64,000 nt of DNA from Alphaproteobacteria bacterium (lineage in GTDB: Bacteria > Pseudomonadota > Alphaproteobacteria > SHVZ01), in NCBI GenBank assembly GCA_009694025.1, contig SHVZ01000005.1, positions 1 to 64,000 on the forward strand, in the 5' to 3' direction. Position numbers and translations under genes: made by a program. Below, piece after piece: positions 53,570-63,271 of this stretch. Each line of letters starts with the position of its first letter. Position 1 is the first letter of the stretch. A model generated the notes under the pieces. It saw nothing but the letters and a program-made list of their open reading frames with translations. It was not told where the DNA came from and ran no database searches.

Positions 53570-54285
53570 ACCGGCGCTTCCGCCCGACCTTCTGGCCGAC
53601 GGCGATGTCGGTCCCGGCCTTCCTGGTCCTGATCGCCCTCGGGAGCTGGCAGGCGAACCGGCTCGCCTGGAAGGAAGAGCTGATCCGCGCCTTCGCCGAG
53701 CGGGTCTCGGCCGAGCCCTTCACCACGGCGCCGGCCGGGCGCGCGGTCGAGGAGGTCGAGTACCGGCGCATCCGGCTCTCCGGACGCTACCTCAACGACC
53801 GCGAGATGTTCCTCGCCGGCCGCACCTTCAATGGCCGCGGCGGCTGGGCGGTGCTGACGCCGTTCCAGGCCGCGGACGGCGCCCTCGTCATCGTCGATCG
53901 CGGCTGGGTCCCGCTCGACAAGAAGGAGCGTCAAACCCGGCCGCAGAGCCTGATCGACGGACCGACCACGGTCGAGGGCGTGATCCGCCGGGCGAACATC
54001 CGCAACTACTTCACTCCGGACAACGAGCCGGAGAAGAACCTGTGGTTCTCGGCCGATGTCGAAGCGATGGCGCGGAGGGCCGGCCTTCCCGAGATAAGGC
54101 CTTACTTGGTCGAAGGCCTCCGTCAGCCGATCCCCGGCGGCTTTCCGGTCGGAGGCGAGATCCAGGTGGCGCTCCGCAACGACCACCTGCAATACGCCGT
54201 GACCTGGTTCGCGCTGGCCGTGGCGTTGGTGGTGATCTACGTCCTCTACCACCTGAAGCCGGCCGATGAGAGCAAGGACCGATGA
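53566..54285 (+). CDS. SURF1 family cytochrome oxidase assembly protein (GTG start)
   Basis: LIALGSWQANRLAWKEELI...YRRIRLSGRYLNDREMFLAGRTFNGRGGWAVLTPFQAADGALVIVDRGWVPLD. Confidence 0.93.
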   Translation: MNRRFRPTFWPTAMSVPAFLVLIALGSWQANRLAWKEELIRAFAERVSAEPFTTAPAGRAVEEVEYRRIRLSGRYLNDREMFLAGRTFNGRGGWAVLTPFQAADGALVIVDRGWVPLDKKERQTRPQSLIDGPTTVEGVIRRANIRNYFTPDNEPEKNLWFSADVEAMARRAGLPEIRPYLVEGLRQPIPGGFPVGGEIQVALRNDHLQYAVTWFALAVALVVIYVLYHLKPADESKDR

Positions 54286-55769
54286 GCGCCTATCTCGAGC
54301 TCGAATCCCGGTTCAGGCGTATGGCGCTGATCGGCGATGCCGGCTCGATGCTCGGATGGGACCGGGCGGCGATGATGCCGGAGGGCGGCAACGGCGCCCG
54401 CTCCGAGGTGGTGGCGACCCTCCGCGTGCTCCGGCACGAGATGCTCACCGACACCGAGGTCGGCGACCTCATGGACGAGGTCGGCGGCGACAACCGGCTC
54501 GACGACTGGCAGCGCGCCAATCTTGCCGAGATGCGTCGCTGGCGGCTGCACGCGACGGCGGTGCCGGCCGACCTCGTGGCGGCGATTTCAAGGGCCACGT
54601 CCGAATCCGAGATGGTGTGGCGGAAGGCGCGGCCGGCCTCCGACCTCGCGATGCTGATGCCGCATCTGAAGAAGGTGCTGGAGCTCACCCGCGAGAAGGC
54701 GAGAATCAAGGCCGCCGCGCTCGGCATTCCCGCCTACGAGGCGCTGATGGACGAGTACGAGCCGTCCGGGCGGACCGAGCGGATCGACGCGATCTTCGAC
54801 GACTACGCCGCGTTCCTGCCGGATTTCCTCGAGCGCGTGCTGACCCGCCAGGCGAGCCGCCCGCCGCCGATCCGCCCGCCGGGTCCGTTCCCGATCGACA
54901 GGCAGAAGGCGCTCGGCGAACATCTGATGAAGGTCATCGGCTTCGACTTCGCCCATGGCCGGCTCGACGTCAGCGCTCATCCCTTCTGCGGCGGGGTTCC
55001 AGACGACGTCCGGATCACGACGCGCTATTCCACGGACGACTTCACCCAGAGTCTGATGGGCGTCCTGCACGAGACGGGCCACGCCATGTACGAGCGCCAG
55101 CTGCCCGAGCGCTGGCGCTGGCAGCCGGTCGGCGAGGCCCGCGGCATGAGCGTGCACGAGAGCCAGTCGCTGCTGATCGAAATGCAGGTCTGCCGCGGAC
55201 CGGAATTCATGGCCTTCGCCGCGCCGCTGATGCGGGAGGCGTTCGGTGGCTCAGGCCCCGCCTGGGAGACGGATAACCTCCGGCGCATCTATGCCCAGGT
55301 CGGGCGCAGCTTTATCCGGGTCGAGGCCGACGAGGTGACCTATCCGGCCCACGTCATCCTTCGCTATCGGCTGGAGAAGCGGCTGATTGCGGGCGATCTC
55401 CGGCTCGAGGAGGTGCCGGGCGCCTGGTCGGAGGAGCTGAAGCGGCTGCTCGGGATCGTACCGCCGGACGACCGCCGCGGCTGCCTCCAGGACATCCACT
55501 GGCCGGAGGGGATCTTCGGCTACTTCCCAACCTACTCGCTCGGCGCGATGACCGCGGCTCAGCTCTTCGATGCGGCCAAACGCGCCGATGCCTCGATCCT
55601 GCCGGCCATCGCCACCGGCGAGTTCGCGCCGCTGATGGGCTGGCTCAAGGCGCATGTGCATGGCCAGGGATCGAAGCTTTCTACCGACGAGCTCCTGACC
55701 CGAGCGACCGGGCGTTCGCTCGATCCTGCCGTGTTCAAGGCGCATTTGACGGCGCGCTACCTGTCCTAG
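54282..55769 (+). CDS. Carboxypeptidase M32 (thermostable carboxypeptidase 1 family)
   Basis: VLHETGHAMYERQLPERWRWQPVGEARGMSVHESQSLLIEMQ (HETGH zinc motif, HESQS). Confidence 0.95.
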   Translation: MSAYLELESRFRRMALIGDAGSMLGWDRAAMMPEGGNGARSEVVATLRVLRHEMLTDTEVGDLMDEVGGDNRLDDWQRANLAEMRRWRLHATAVPADLVAAISRATSESEMVWRKARPASDLAMLMPHLKKVLELTREKARIKAAALGIPAYEALMDEYEPSGRTERIDAIFDDYAAFLPDFLERVLTRQASRPPPIRPPGPFPIDRQKALGEHLMKVIGFDFAHGRLDVSAHPFCGGVPDDVRITTRYSTDDFTQSLMGVLHETGHAMYERQLPERWRWQPVGEARGMSVHESQSLLIEMQVCRGPEFMAFAAPLMREAFGGSGPAWETDNLRRIYAQVGRSFIRVEADEVTYPAHVILRYRLEKRLIAGDLRLEEVPGAWSEELKRLLGIVPPDDRRGCLQDIHWPEGIFGYFPTYSLGAMTAAQLFDAAKRADASILPAIATGEFAPLMGWLKAHVHGQGSKLSTDELLTRATGRSLDPAVFKAHLTARYLS

Positions 55770-55846
55770 GGACCGCGTTCGCTCCCTTGCCGAGGCCGGG
55801 CCGGGCTTGTAGCGTCCGGCCCCTGACTGGAAGGACCCCTCCGTCC

Positions 55847-57241
55847 GTGCGTTACGTTTCGACCCGTGGCCAGGCGCCGGTCCTAGGCTTCGAGGACGTG
55901 CTGCTGGCGGGCCTCGCCCGCGACGGCGGCCTCTACGTGCCCGAGGTTTGGCCGGCGCTGTCGGCCGTCGAGATACGCGGGCTCTCGGGCAAGTCCTACG
56001 CCGAGACGGCAACAAAGGTGCTGGTCCCGTATGTGGGCGGCGCGCTCGGTGATGACGACCTCCGCCAGCTCCTCACCGAGGCCTATCGCGGCTTCGGCCA
56101 TGCCGCGGTCGCGCCCCTGAAGCAGATCGGCCCAAGGCACTGGCTGCTCGAGCTCTTCCACGGCCCGACGCTCGCCTTCAAGGACTATGCGTTGCAGGCG
56201 GTCGGACGGCTCTTCGACTGGGTCCTCGCCAAGCGCGGCGAGCGCGTCACCATTGTCGGCGCCACGTCAGGCGATACCGGGTCGGCGGCGATCGAGGCCT
56301 GCCGCGACCGCGCGGCGATCGACATCTTCATCCTGTTTCCGAAGGACCGGGTGTCCGAGGTCCAGCGCCGGCAGATGACGACGGTCGACTCGGCCAACGT
56401 GCACTGCATCGCCCTCGACGGCACCTTCGACGACTGCCAGGACATGGTGAAAGCCATGTTCAACGACCAGGGCTTCCGCGACCGTCACCGGCTCTCGGCG
56501 GTCAACTCCATCAACTGGGTCCGTATCGCGGTTCAGATCGCCTACTACGCGGCCGCCGCGGTCGCCTTGGGTGCGCCCGACCGACGCATCGCTTTCGCCG
56601 TGCCGACCGGCAACTTCGGCAATGTCTTCTCGGCCTACGCCGCCCGGCGCATGGGCTTTCCGATCGAGCGGCTGATCCTTGGATCCAACTCGAACGACAT
56701 TCTGACCCGCTTTCTCGCCTCGGCGGAGATGTCGATGGCGCCGGTCGAGCCAACCCTGTCGCCAAGCATGGACATCCAGGTTTCCAGCAACTTCGAACGT
56801 CTTCTGTTCGAGGCGCTCGGCCGCGACGGATCCCGGGTCGCTGAAATCCTGAGGCGTTTTCGCGAGGACCGCCGCTTCCGGCTGGAGGCGGCGGCGATGG
56901 GGCAGATCCGCGGCCTCTTCGAGGGCCATCGCCTGGATGATGCCGGGACCGTCGAGGTCATCCGCCGCGTCTACCGCGAGACCGGCGAGCTGATCGACCC
57001 GCACACGGCGATCGGGGTCGCCGCCGCCGAGCGAAGCCGGCTCGATCCGGGCATGCCCATCGTCTCGCTGGCAACCGCGCATCCGGCCAAGTTCGCGGAC
57101 GCGATCGAGCGGGCGGTCGGTTTCCGCCCAAAGCTGCCGGAGCGGCTCGCCGCCGTGATGGGGGCAAAGGAGAGGTTCCAGGGCATGCCCAACGACCTCG
57201 AGGCGGTCGAGGCCTTCATCGCCGACCGGGTTCGGAGCTAG
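55847..57241 (+). CDS. thrC: Threonine synthase (GTG start)
   Basis: VRYVSTRGQAPVLGFEDVLLAGLARDGGLYVPE...HGPTLAFKDYALQAVGRLFD...GATSGDTGSAAIEACRDR. Confidence 0.96.
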   Translation: MRYVSTRGQAPVLGFEDVLLAGLARDGGLYVPEVWPALSAVEIRGLSGKSYAETATKVLVPYVGGALGDDDLRQLLTEAYRGFGHAAVAPLKQIGPRHWLLELFHGPTLAFKDYALQAVGRLFDWVLAKRGERVTIVGATSGDTGSAAIEACRDRAAIDIFILFPKDRVSEVQRRQMTTVDSANVHCIALDGTFDDCQDMVKAMFNDQGFRDRHRLSAVNSINWVRIAVQIAYYAAAAVALGAPDRRIAFAVPTGNFGNVFSAYAARRMGFPIERLILGSNSNDILTRFLASAEMSMAPVEPTLSPSMDIQVSSNFERLLFEALGRDGSRVAEILRRFREDRRFRLEAAAMGQIRGLFEGHRLDDAGTVEVIRRVYRETGELIDPHTAIGVAAAERSRLDPGMPIVSLATAHPAKFADAIERAVGFRPKLPERLAAVMGAKERFQGMPNDLEAVEAFIADRVRS

Positions 57242-57251
57242 GATCAGCACG

Positions 57252-58514
57252 ATGTCCACCGTCCGCGTCACCACGCTCCCGAGCGGCCTCAGGGTTGCCA
57301 CCGACACCATGGACCATGTCGAGTCGGTGTCGGTCGGCGCCTGGATCGGCGTCGGAGCCCGCCACGAGCCGGCCGAGGTCAACGGCGTCGCCCACATGCT
57401 CGAGCACATGGCGTTCAAGGGTACCGAGCGCCGCTCGGCCCTTGAGATCGCCGAGGAGATCGAGGCGGTCGGCGGATACCTCAACGCCTATACCGGGCGC
57501 GAGCAGACCGCCTATTACGGCAAGGTGCTTGCCGCCGATGTGCCGCTGGCCGTCGACATCCTCGCCGACATCCTCCAGCACTCGGTCTTCGATCCCCAGG
57601 AGCTCGACCGCGAGCGCCAGGTGATCCTGCAGGAGATCGGCCAGGCCGAGGACACGCCCGACGACATCGTCTTCGACCACTTCCAGGCGGCCGCCTTTCC
57701 CGGGCAGGCGATCGGCCGCCCGGTCCTGGGCTCGGCCGAGATCGTGGGCGCGCTCAGGCGCGACGAGATCAAGGGCTACATGCAGAGCCACTACGGCATC
57801 GGCACCATGCTGATCTCGGCCGCCGGCCGGGTCGAGCACGACATGCTGGTCGATCTCGTCGGCCGGCACTTCGGCGATCTCGGCCCCTCCGAAGGCGCGA
57901 AGCCGGAGCTCGCCGTCTATGCCGGCGGCGAGCGACGCGACGAGCGCGACCTCGAGCAGGCGCATGTGGTTCTGGGATTCCCCGGACTCGGCTATCACCA
58001 CCCCGACCACCACGCGCTCCAGGTCTTCTCGACCCTGTTCGGCGGCGGCTCGGCCTCGCGACTTTTTCAGGAGGTCAGGGAGAAGCGCGGGCTTGCCTAC
58101 TCGATCTATTCCTTCGGCTCGGCCTTTCTCGACGGCGGCATATTCGGCATCTATGCCGGCACCTCGCCCGAGCAGGTGACGGAGCTGGTTCCGGTGCTGG
58201 CCGAGGAGCTGGCGAGGGTCGCCGATACGTTGACCGAATCCGAGCTCAAGCGGGCGCGAACCCAGCTCAAGGCCGGCATGCTGATGTCACGCGAGTCGAC
58301 CGGCAATCGCGCCGAGACGCTCGCCAACCAGATGTTGATCTTCGGCCGGCCGATCCCGGTCATCGAGTCCGTCGCCAAGATCGACGCGGTGGACGCCGCG
58401 GCGATTCGGCGGGTGACGGAGCGGATTCGCGCCGGCCGCCCGACCGTGGCGGCCGTCGGACCCCTCTCGGCGCTCGAATCCTACGAGCGCCTGGCACTCC
58501 GCTTCGCCGCCTGA
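57252..58514 (+). CDS. M16 family processing peptidase
   Basis: GVAHMLEHMAFKGTERRSALEIAEEIEAVGGYLNAYTGREQTAYY (HxxEH variant HMLEHM). Confidence 0.95.
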   Translation: MSTVRVTTLPSGLRVATDTMDHVESVSVGAWIGVGARHEPAEVNGVAHMLEHMAFKGTERRSALEIAEEIEAVGGYLNAYTGREQTAYYGKVLAADVPLAVDILADILQHSVFDPQELDRERQVILQEIGQAEDTPDDIVFDHFQAAAFPGQAIGRPVLGSAEIVGALRRDEIKGYMQSHYGIGTMLISAAGRVEHDMLVDLVGRHFGDLGPSEGAKPELAVYAGGERRDERDLEQAHVVLGFPGLGYHHPDHHALQVFSTLFGGGSASRLFQEVREKRGLAYSIYSFGSAFLDGGIFGIYAGTSPEQVTELVPVLAEELARVADTLTESELKRARTQLKAGMLMSRESTGNRAETLANQMLIFGRPIPVIESVAKIDAVDAAAIRRVTERIRAGRPTVAAVGPLSALESYERLALRFAA

Positions 58515-58524
58515 GGAGGACGCC

Positions 58525-59118
58525 ATGGCCTTCTTCCTCCTCGAACGCGACGAGCCCAAGGTCGAAGGGCCGCGGATCTTCCTGCGCCCGCCGATCCGCC
58601 GCGACTGGCGACATTGGGCCGAGCTCAGGACGGCCAGTCGCGCGTTCCTGGTGCCGTGGGAGCCGACCTGGCCCTCCGACGCGCTGACCCGCGCCGCTTT
58701 CCGCCGCCGGCTCGATCGCCAGTCGGAGGAGTGGGAGCGGGACACCGCGTACTGCTTCTTCATCTTCCGGCGCACCGACGACGCGCTGATGGGGGGCGTC
58801 AACCTGAACAACGTCCGCCGTGGCGTCGCTCAGATGGCGAGCCTCGGATATTGGATCGGCGAGCCCTTCGCGCAGCGCGGCTACATGACCGAAGCGGTCC
58901 GCTGCGCGGCCACCTTCGCCTTCGAGCATGCCGGCTTGCATCGGCTCGAAGCCGCCTGCCTGCCGAACAACGCCGCGAGCCGGTCGGTCCTGCGTCGCTG
59001 CGGCTTCCGCGAGGAAGGCATCGCGCGCCGCTATCTCCGCATCAATGGTGAATGGCAGGACCACCTGCTGTTCGGCTATCTGCGCGACGACCACCCGCAG
59101 GTCCCTACCGAGGCCTAA
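58525..59118 (+). CDS. GNAT family N-acetyltransferase (RimJ-like)
   Basis: MASLGYWIGEPFAQRGYMTEAVRCAATFAFEHAGLHRLEAACLPNNAASRSVLRRCGFREEGIARRYLRINGEWQDHLLFG. Confidence 0.94.
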   Translation: MAFFLLERDEPKVEGPRIFLRPPIRRDWRHWAELRTASRAFLVPWEPTWPSDALTRAAFRRRLDRQSEEWERDTAYCFFIFRRTDDALMGGVNLNNVRRGVAQMASLGYWIGEPFAQRGYMTEAVRCAATFAFEHAGLHRLEAACLPNNAASRSVLRRCGFREEGIARRYLRINGEWQDHLLFGYLRDDHPQVPTEA

Positions 59119-61169
59119 CGCCTCCCGGCCGTCTCCAGCGCCTCGACCACGGCGGCGACCGTCAGCAGCTCCGGCAACACGATGCCGTCCGGCCGGTTAG
59201 GCCCGTAGACGACGTTGAACGGGATGCCGTAGCGCCCGTGGCTCGCGAGGTAGTCGGCGATGGCCGGGTCGGGCCGCGTCCAGTCGCCGCGAAGTGCCGC
59301 GACCGTCGGTGCCTTGAGCCGGGCGGCGACCGTCTGGTCGGCGATCACCAGGCGCTTGTTCACCTGGCAGGTGAGGCACCAGTCGGCGGTCACATCCACC
59401 AGGACGGTCTTCCCCTCGGCGATCAGGCGCGGGATCGCCTGGCGGTCGAAGGGCTGCCACGGACCGCGGTCGGCGAGCGTCTCCGGCGCCGTCGAGATGC
59501 CGAGCGCTCCGGGGGCGATGAAGGCGAAGACGACGAGGCCGATCACCGTGGCCCGGGCCCGCGGCAGGAAGGCCAAGGCGGCAACCGATGCCGCCATCAG
59601 CCCGCCGACCGCCATCGCGGCTGGCTGCCCGCTCGCCGACGCCAGAACCCAGAGAAGCCAAACGGCGGTCGCCGCAAGCGCCAACGCGAGGAGACGCCGG
59701 AGCGTCGCCATCCATGGCCCCGGCCGCGGCAGTCGGGTGACGAGGCCGGGAAACATCGAGACCGCGACATAGGGAAGCGCCAGGCCGAGGCCGAGAGTGA
59801 GGAAGATCGCGTAGATCTCACCGGGCCCGCGCGATAGCGCGAAGGCGACCGCCGTGCCGAGGAAGGGCGCCGAACACGGCGTCGCCAGCAATGTGGCGAG
59901 CGCCCCGGTAAGGAAGTGTCCGGCCGGTCCCGATGACGGCGTGCTGCCGAGGCGCCCACCAAGACTCGTCGGCAGCAGTATCTCGAACACGCCCCAGAGG
60001 TTGGCGGCGAACAGCGTGACCACCACGATCATGAAGACGAGGAAGAGCGGCTCCTGGAACTGCATGCCCCAGCCGACCGTCACTCCGGCGGCTCTGACCG
60101 CGACAGCCGCCGTGGCGAGGACGGCAAAGGAGACGAGAATGCCGGCGGACGACGCGAGGAAGGCCCGGCGGGTCGTCGACCGCGCGCCGCCGCCATGGCC
60201 GATGACGCCGAGGAGCTTGATCGAAAGCACCGGAAGCACGCACGGCATCAGGTTGAGGATGAGGCCGCCGAGGAGCGCGGCCAGCAGGGCCACGAGAAAT
60301 GCCGTGACGCCATCACCGCTGTCGGCGCCCGGTACGGGCGTGATCGCTGTCTCGACCGCCCGGTCGCCGTCGGTCAGCGTCAGCGTGAGGGGCGTGCCGG
60401 CCAGCGACGCATCGGCTGCCGGAAACGCCGGCAAGACGAAGCGGACGAGGCGTCCCCCCTCGTCGCGTTCGACCCGGGGCCTGCCGAAGGCGAGGCCGGG
60501 CGGGCCCTCCACCAGGAGGTCTGGCCGGACCACGGGCGTGTCCGAACGCGCGGTCACCACCAGGCGCGACAACTCGCCGCGGCCGACGGCTGTCGCGTCC
60601 TCGATCGCGAGGCCGACTGCAGTCGAGGGCGAGGGGACACGGGCGTTGAACCTGTCGATCAGGTGGGCGAACGCGCTTGGCCGCGCCGCACCCGCCGGGA
60701 GGTCGAGCCTGAGGAGCGCGGTGATCGGAACGCAGATGTCCTTGCAGACGAGATAGTCGACATTTGCCGTCAGCGACATCGCGGCGCCGGGCGTTTGAGG
60801 GCGGGCAAGGATCGGTAGGACGACCTCGCGCTCGTAGCCGAAAGTCTCGAGCCCGAACAGGCTGAAGCGCTCGGGAATCGGCCAGCGGATCTCGGCGCCG
60901 GCGAGATTGGTCGATCCGCTCCAGTCGATTCGCGTCGGCAGACCCGCGTCGCCCGGCGACCGCCAATAGGTCTTCCAGCCCGCGGGCAACGTCACGTGGA
61001 GACCGAGAGGAATCCGTTCGAGCGAGCCCGTGCCGACGACCGCGCTGACGAGTCGCGCCGCGCCGAAATCTCCGGCCGCCAGGTTCGACTCGAGCGCGCA
61101 CGGAGACTGCGGGATCGCCAGCAATCCGAACACGATCGCGAAGGTTCGGGTGATTTTGTCTGGGAGCAT
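59115..61169 (-). CDS. DsbD/ScsB-like protein-disulfide reductase
   Basis: LHVTLPAGWKTYWRSPGDAGLPTRIDWSGSTNLAGAEIRWP; multi-TM DsbD core; thioredoxin domain TVLVDVTADWCLTCQVNKRLVI. Confidence 0.93.
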   Translation of the reverse strand: MLPDKITRTFAIVFGLLAIPQSPCALESNLAAGDFGAARLVSAVVGTGSLERIPLGLHVTLPAGWKTYWRSPGDAGLPTRIDWSGSTNLAGAEIRWPIPERFSLFGLETFGYEREVVLPILARPQTPGAAMSLTANVDYLVCKDICVPITALLRLDLPAGAARPSAFAHLIDRFNARVPSPSTAVGLAIEDATAVGRGELSRLVVTARSDTPVVRPDLLVEGPPGLAFGRPRVERDEGGRLVRFVLPAFPAADASLAGTPLTLTLTDGDRAVETAITPVPGADSGDGVTAFLVALLAALLGGLILNLMPCVLPVLSIKLLGVIGHGGGARSTTRRAFLASSAGILVSFAVLATAAVAVRAAGVTVGWGMQFQEPLFLVFMIVVVTLFAANLWGVFEILLPTSLGGRLGSTPSSGPAGHFLTGALATLLATPCSAPFLGTAVAFALSRGPGEIYAIFLTLGLGLALPYVAVSMFPGLVTRLPRPGPWMATLRRLLALALAATAVWLLWVLASASGQPAAMAVGGLMAASVAALAFLPRARATVIGLVVFAFIAPGALGISTAPETLADRGPWQPFDRQAIPRLIAEGKTVLVDVTADWCLTCQVNKRLVIADQTVAARLKAPTVAALRGDWTRPDPAIADYLASHGRYGIPFNVVYGPNRPDGIVLPELLTVAAVVEALETAGRR

Positions 61170-61246
61170 AAGTCTCTATATAGTCGATCCGGTCGCGATG
61201 CCGAGTGTCACATTCACGTGGCCGGCCCGTGGACGAGGTGAGCACC

Positions 61247-61951
61247 ATGGCGCGCAGCAAGGAAGGGGGCGACAAGCCGGAACGGTCGAAGCAGCCGTCG
61301 AAGAAGGCGCCCGCTGAGTCGCACCGCGCCGAGAAGGAGCCGCCGAACGAGTCCATGTTCGTTTCCGGCATGGGATCGGCGCGGAGCGAGAAGGGCGTCG
61401 AGAACTATCTTGCCGGCCATCTCCTGATCGCCATGCCGAACATGCGCGACCCCCGCTTCGAGCGCACGGTCATCTACATGTGCGTGCACAATGCCGAAGG
61501 CGCGATGGGCCTGGTCATCAACAAAGCCGTCGGCTCCCTCACCTTTTCCCAGCTGCTCCGCCAGCTCGGCATCCCCAAAGAGGGCGCCGCCGACCGGCGC
61601 GTGCATTTCGGCGGCCCGGTCGAGATGGGTCGCGGCTTCGTCCTGCATACCGACGAGTACGAGCAGGAAAGCACGGTCAAGGTCAGGCCGGGCTACTCCG
61701 TCACCGCGACCATCGACATCCTGAAGGCGATCGCCGAGGGCAGCGGCCCGCAGCAGGCGCTCCTGGCGCTCGGCTATGCCGGCTGGGCGCCCGGCCAGCT
61801 CGACGGCGAGATCCAGGCGAACGGCTGGCTGCATGCGCCGGCCGACCCCGGCATCGTCTTCGATGACGAGCTCGACACCAAGTGGACGCGGGCGATCGGC
61901 AAGATCGGCATCGATCTCGCTGTCCTGTCGGGCGAGGCCGGCCACGCCTGA
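61247..61951 (+). CDS. YqgE/AlgH family protein with charged N-terminal extension
   Basis: ENYLAGHLLIAMPNMRDPRFERTVIYMCVHNAEGAMGLVINKAV...HFGGPVEMGRGFVLH...ALGYAGWAPGQLDGEIQANGWL. Confidence 0.95.
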   Translation: MARSKEGGDKPERSKQPSKKAPAESHRAEKEPPNESMFVSGMGSARSEKGVENYLAGHLLIAMPNMRDPRFERTVIYMCVHNAEGAMGLVINKAVGSLTFSQLLRQLGIPKEGAADRRVHFGGPVEMGRGFVLHTDEYEQESTVKVRPGYSVTATIDILKAIAEGSGPQQALLALGYAGWAPGQLDGEIQANGWLHAPADPGIVFDDELDTKWTRAIGKIGIDLAVLSGEAGHA

Positions 61952-61977
61952 CGGCGCCAAGCCGGCCTGCCGCAAAC

Positions 61978-62985
61978 TCACACCAGCTTCTCGGCGATCT
62001 GCACGGCGTTGAGCGCGGCCCCTTTGAGGAGCTGGTCGCCGGCGACGAACATCGTCACCGAATGCCCGGTCGGGTCGCTGATGTCCTGGCGGATGCGGCC
62101 GACCAGGATGTCGCCCTGGCCGGAGGCGTCGTTCGGCATCGGGAAGTAGTTCCTCGCCGGATCGTCGACGATCTTCACGCCGGGAGCATCGGCGAGAATC
62201 TCGCGGACGTCGGCGGGCGTGATCGGTCGCTCGCACTCGATGGTCAGCGCCTCGCAATGAGCGCGGAGCACGGGGACGCGAACGCAGGTCGCCGAGATCC
62301 GGATATCCGGATCAGCGAAGATCTTCCGCGTCTCCTTCACCATCTTCATCTCCTCCTCGTTGTACCCGGTCGCCGGGTCGATCTTGGAGTTGTGGCTGAA
62401 GAGGTTGAAGGCATAAGGATGCGGCAGAACGGTGTTCTTGTATTCCTTGCCCTCGATGTAGGCCTGGGTCGAGGCGCGAAGCTCTTCCATCGCCGCCGCG
62501 CCGGCGCCGGATGCCGCCTGGTAGGTCGCGGCGATCAGTCGCTTGATCCGGTTCTTCTTGTGGATCGGCCAGAGCGGCGTGATGGCGATGATCGTCGAGC
62601 AGTTCGGATTGGCGATGATGCCTTTGTGGCCGGCGATCGCCTCGGCGTTGATCTCGGGGATCACCAGCGGCACGTTCGGGTCCATGCGGAAGGCCGAGGA
62701 GTTGTCGACGGCGATCGCGCCGGCCTTGGCGGCGACCGGGCAGAGCTCGCGGCTGATGGCGCCGCCGGCTGAGAAGAGCGCGATGTCGATGCCCTTGAAG
62801 CTCCGAGGCGTGAGCTCCTCGACCGTGATCGCGGTGCCCTTGAACGTCATCTTCTTGCCTTTGGACCTGGCCGAGGCGAGGAGACGGAGTTCGGACATGG
62901 GGAAGCGGCGCCCCTCCAGGCACTGGAGAAGCTCGACCCCCACGGCACCGGTGGCGCCCACCACCGCGACGACCGGCGACGACAT
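61978..62985 (-). CDS. asd: Aspartate-semialdehyde dehydrogenase
   Basis: VVAVVGATGAVGVELLQCLEGRRFPMSELRLLASARSKGKKMTFKG...IANPNCSTIIAITPLWPIHKKN...SATCVRVPVLRAHCEALTIE. Confidence 0.97.
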   Translation of the reverse strand: MSSPVVAVVGATGAVGVELLQCLEGRRFPMSELRLLASARSKGKKMTFKGTAITVEELTPRSFKGIDIALFSAGGAISRELCPVAAKAGAIAVDNSSAFRMDPNVPLVIPEINAEAIAGHKGIIANPNCSTIIAITPLWPIHKKNRIKRLIAATYQAASGAGAAAMEELRASTQAYIEGKEYKNTVLPHPYAFNLFSHNSKIDPATGYNEEEMKMVKETRKIFADPDIRISATCVRVPVLRAHCEALTIECERPITPADVREILADAPGVKIVDDPARNYFPMPNDASGQGDILVGRIRQDISDPTGHSVTMFVAGDQLLKGAALNAVQIAEKLV

Positions 62986-63136
62986 CGGATGTCCTTTCCA
63001 AAGAGGAGGTTAGCCGCCTCAAGATGGGCGACGGCCCGCACATTTGCCGCGCCGCAGCAACGCTGTCAACGCTGGAAAGCGCCGCAGACCGCTCCGCGTC
63101 CGGGTTCCTCCTGCAACAACGGGTGTAAGGCTTTCA

Positions 63137-63195
63137 ACCTCGCTTCGCTCGGTCCCCACCCCTCCCCCTATTCGGCGAAGGCGGGGGCAGGCTAG
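63137..63195. repeat. Partial copy of the GC-rich intergenic element (CCCCACCCCTCCCCC core)
   Basis: CCTCGCTTCGCTCGGTCCCCACCCCTCCCCCTATTCGGCGAAGGCGGGGGCAGGC; shares CTTCGCTC...CCCCACCC with 45152-45290. Confidence 0.6.
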
Positions 63196-63271
63196 GCGTT
63201 TCCAGATCGACGGGGCTGGGGCGATCCTATCGCCGGGTGCCCGAAGACGCTAGAAAACGCCTCTGCCGCCG

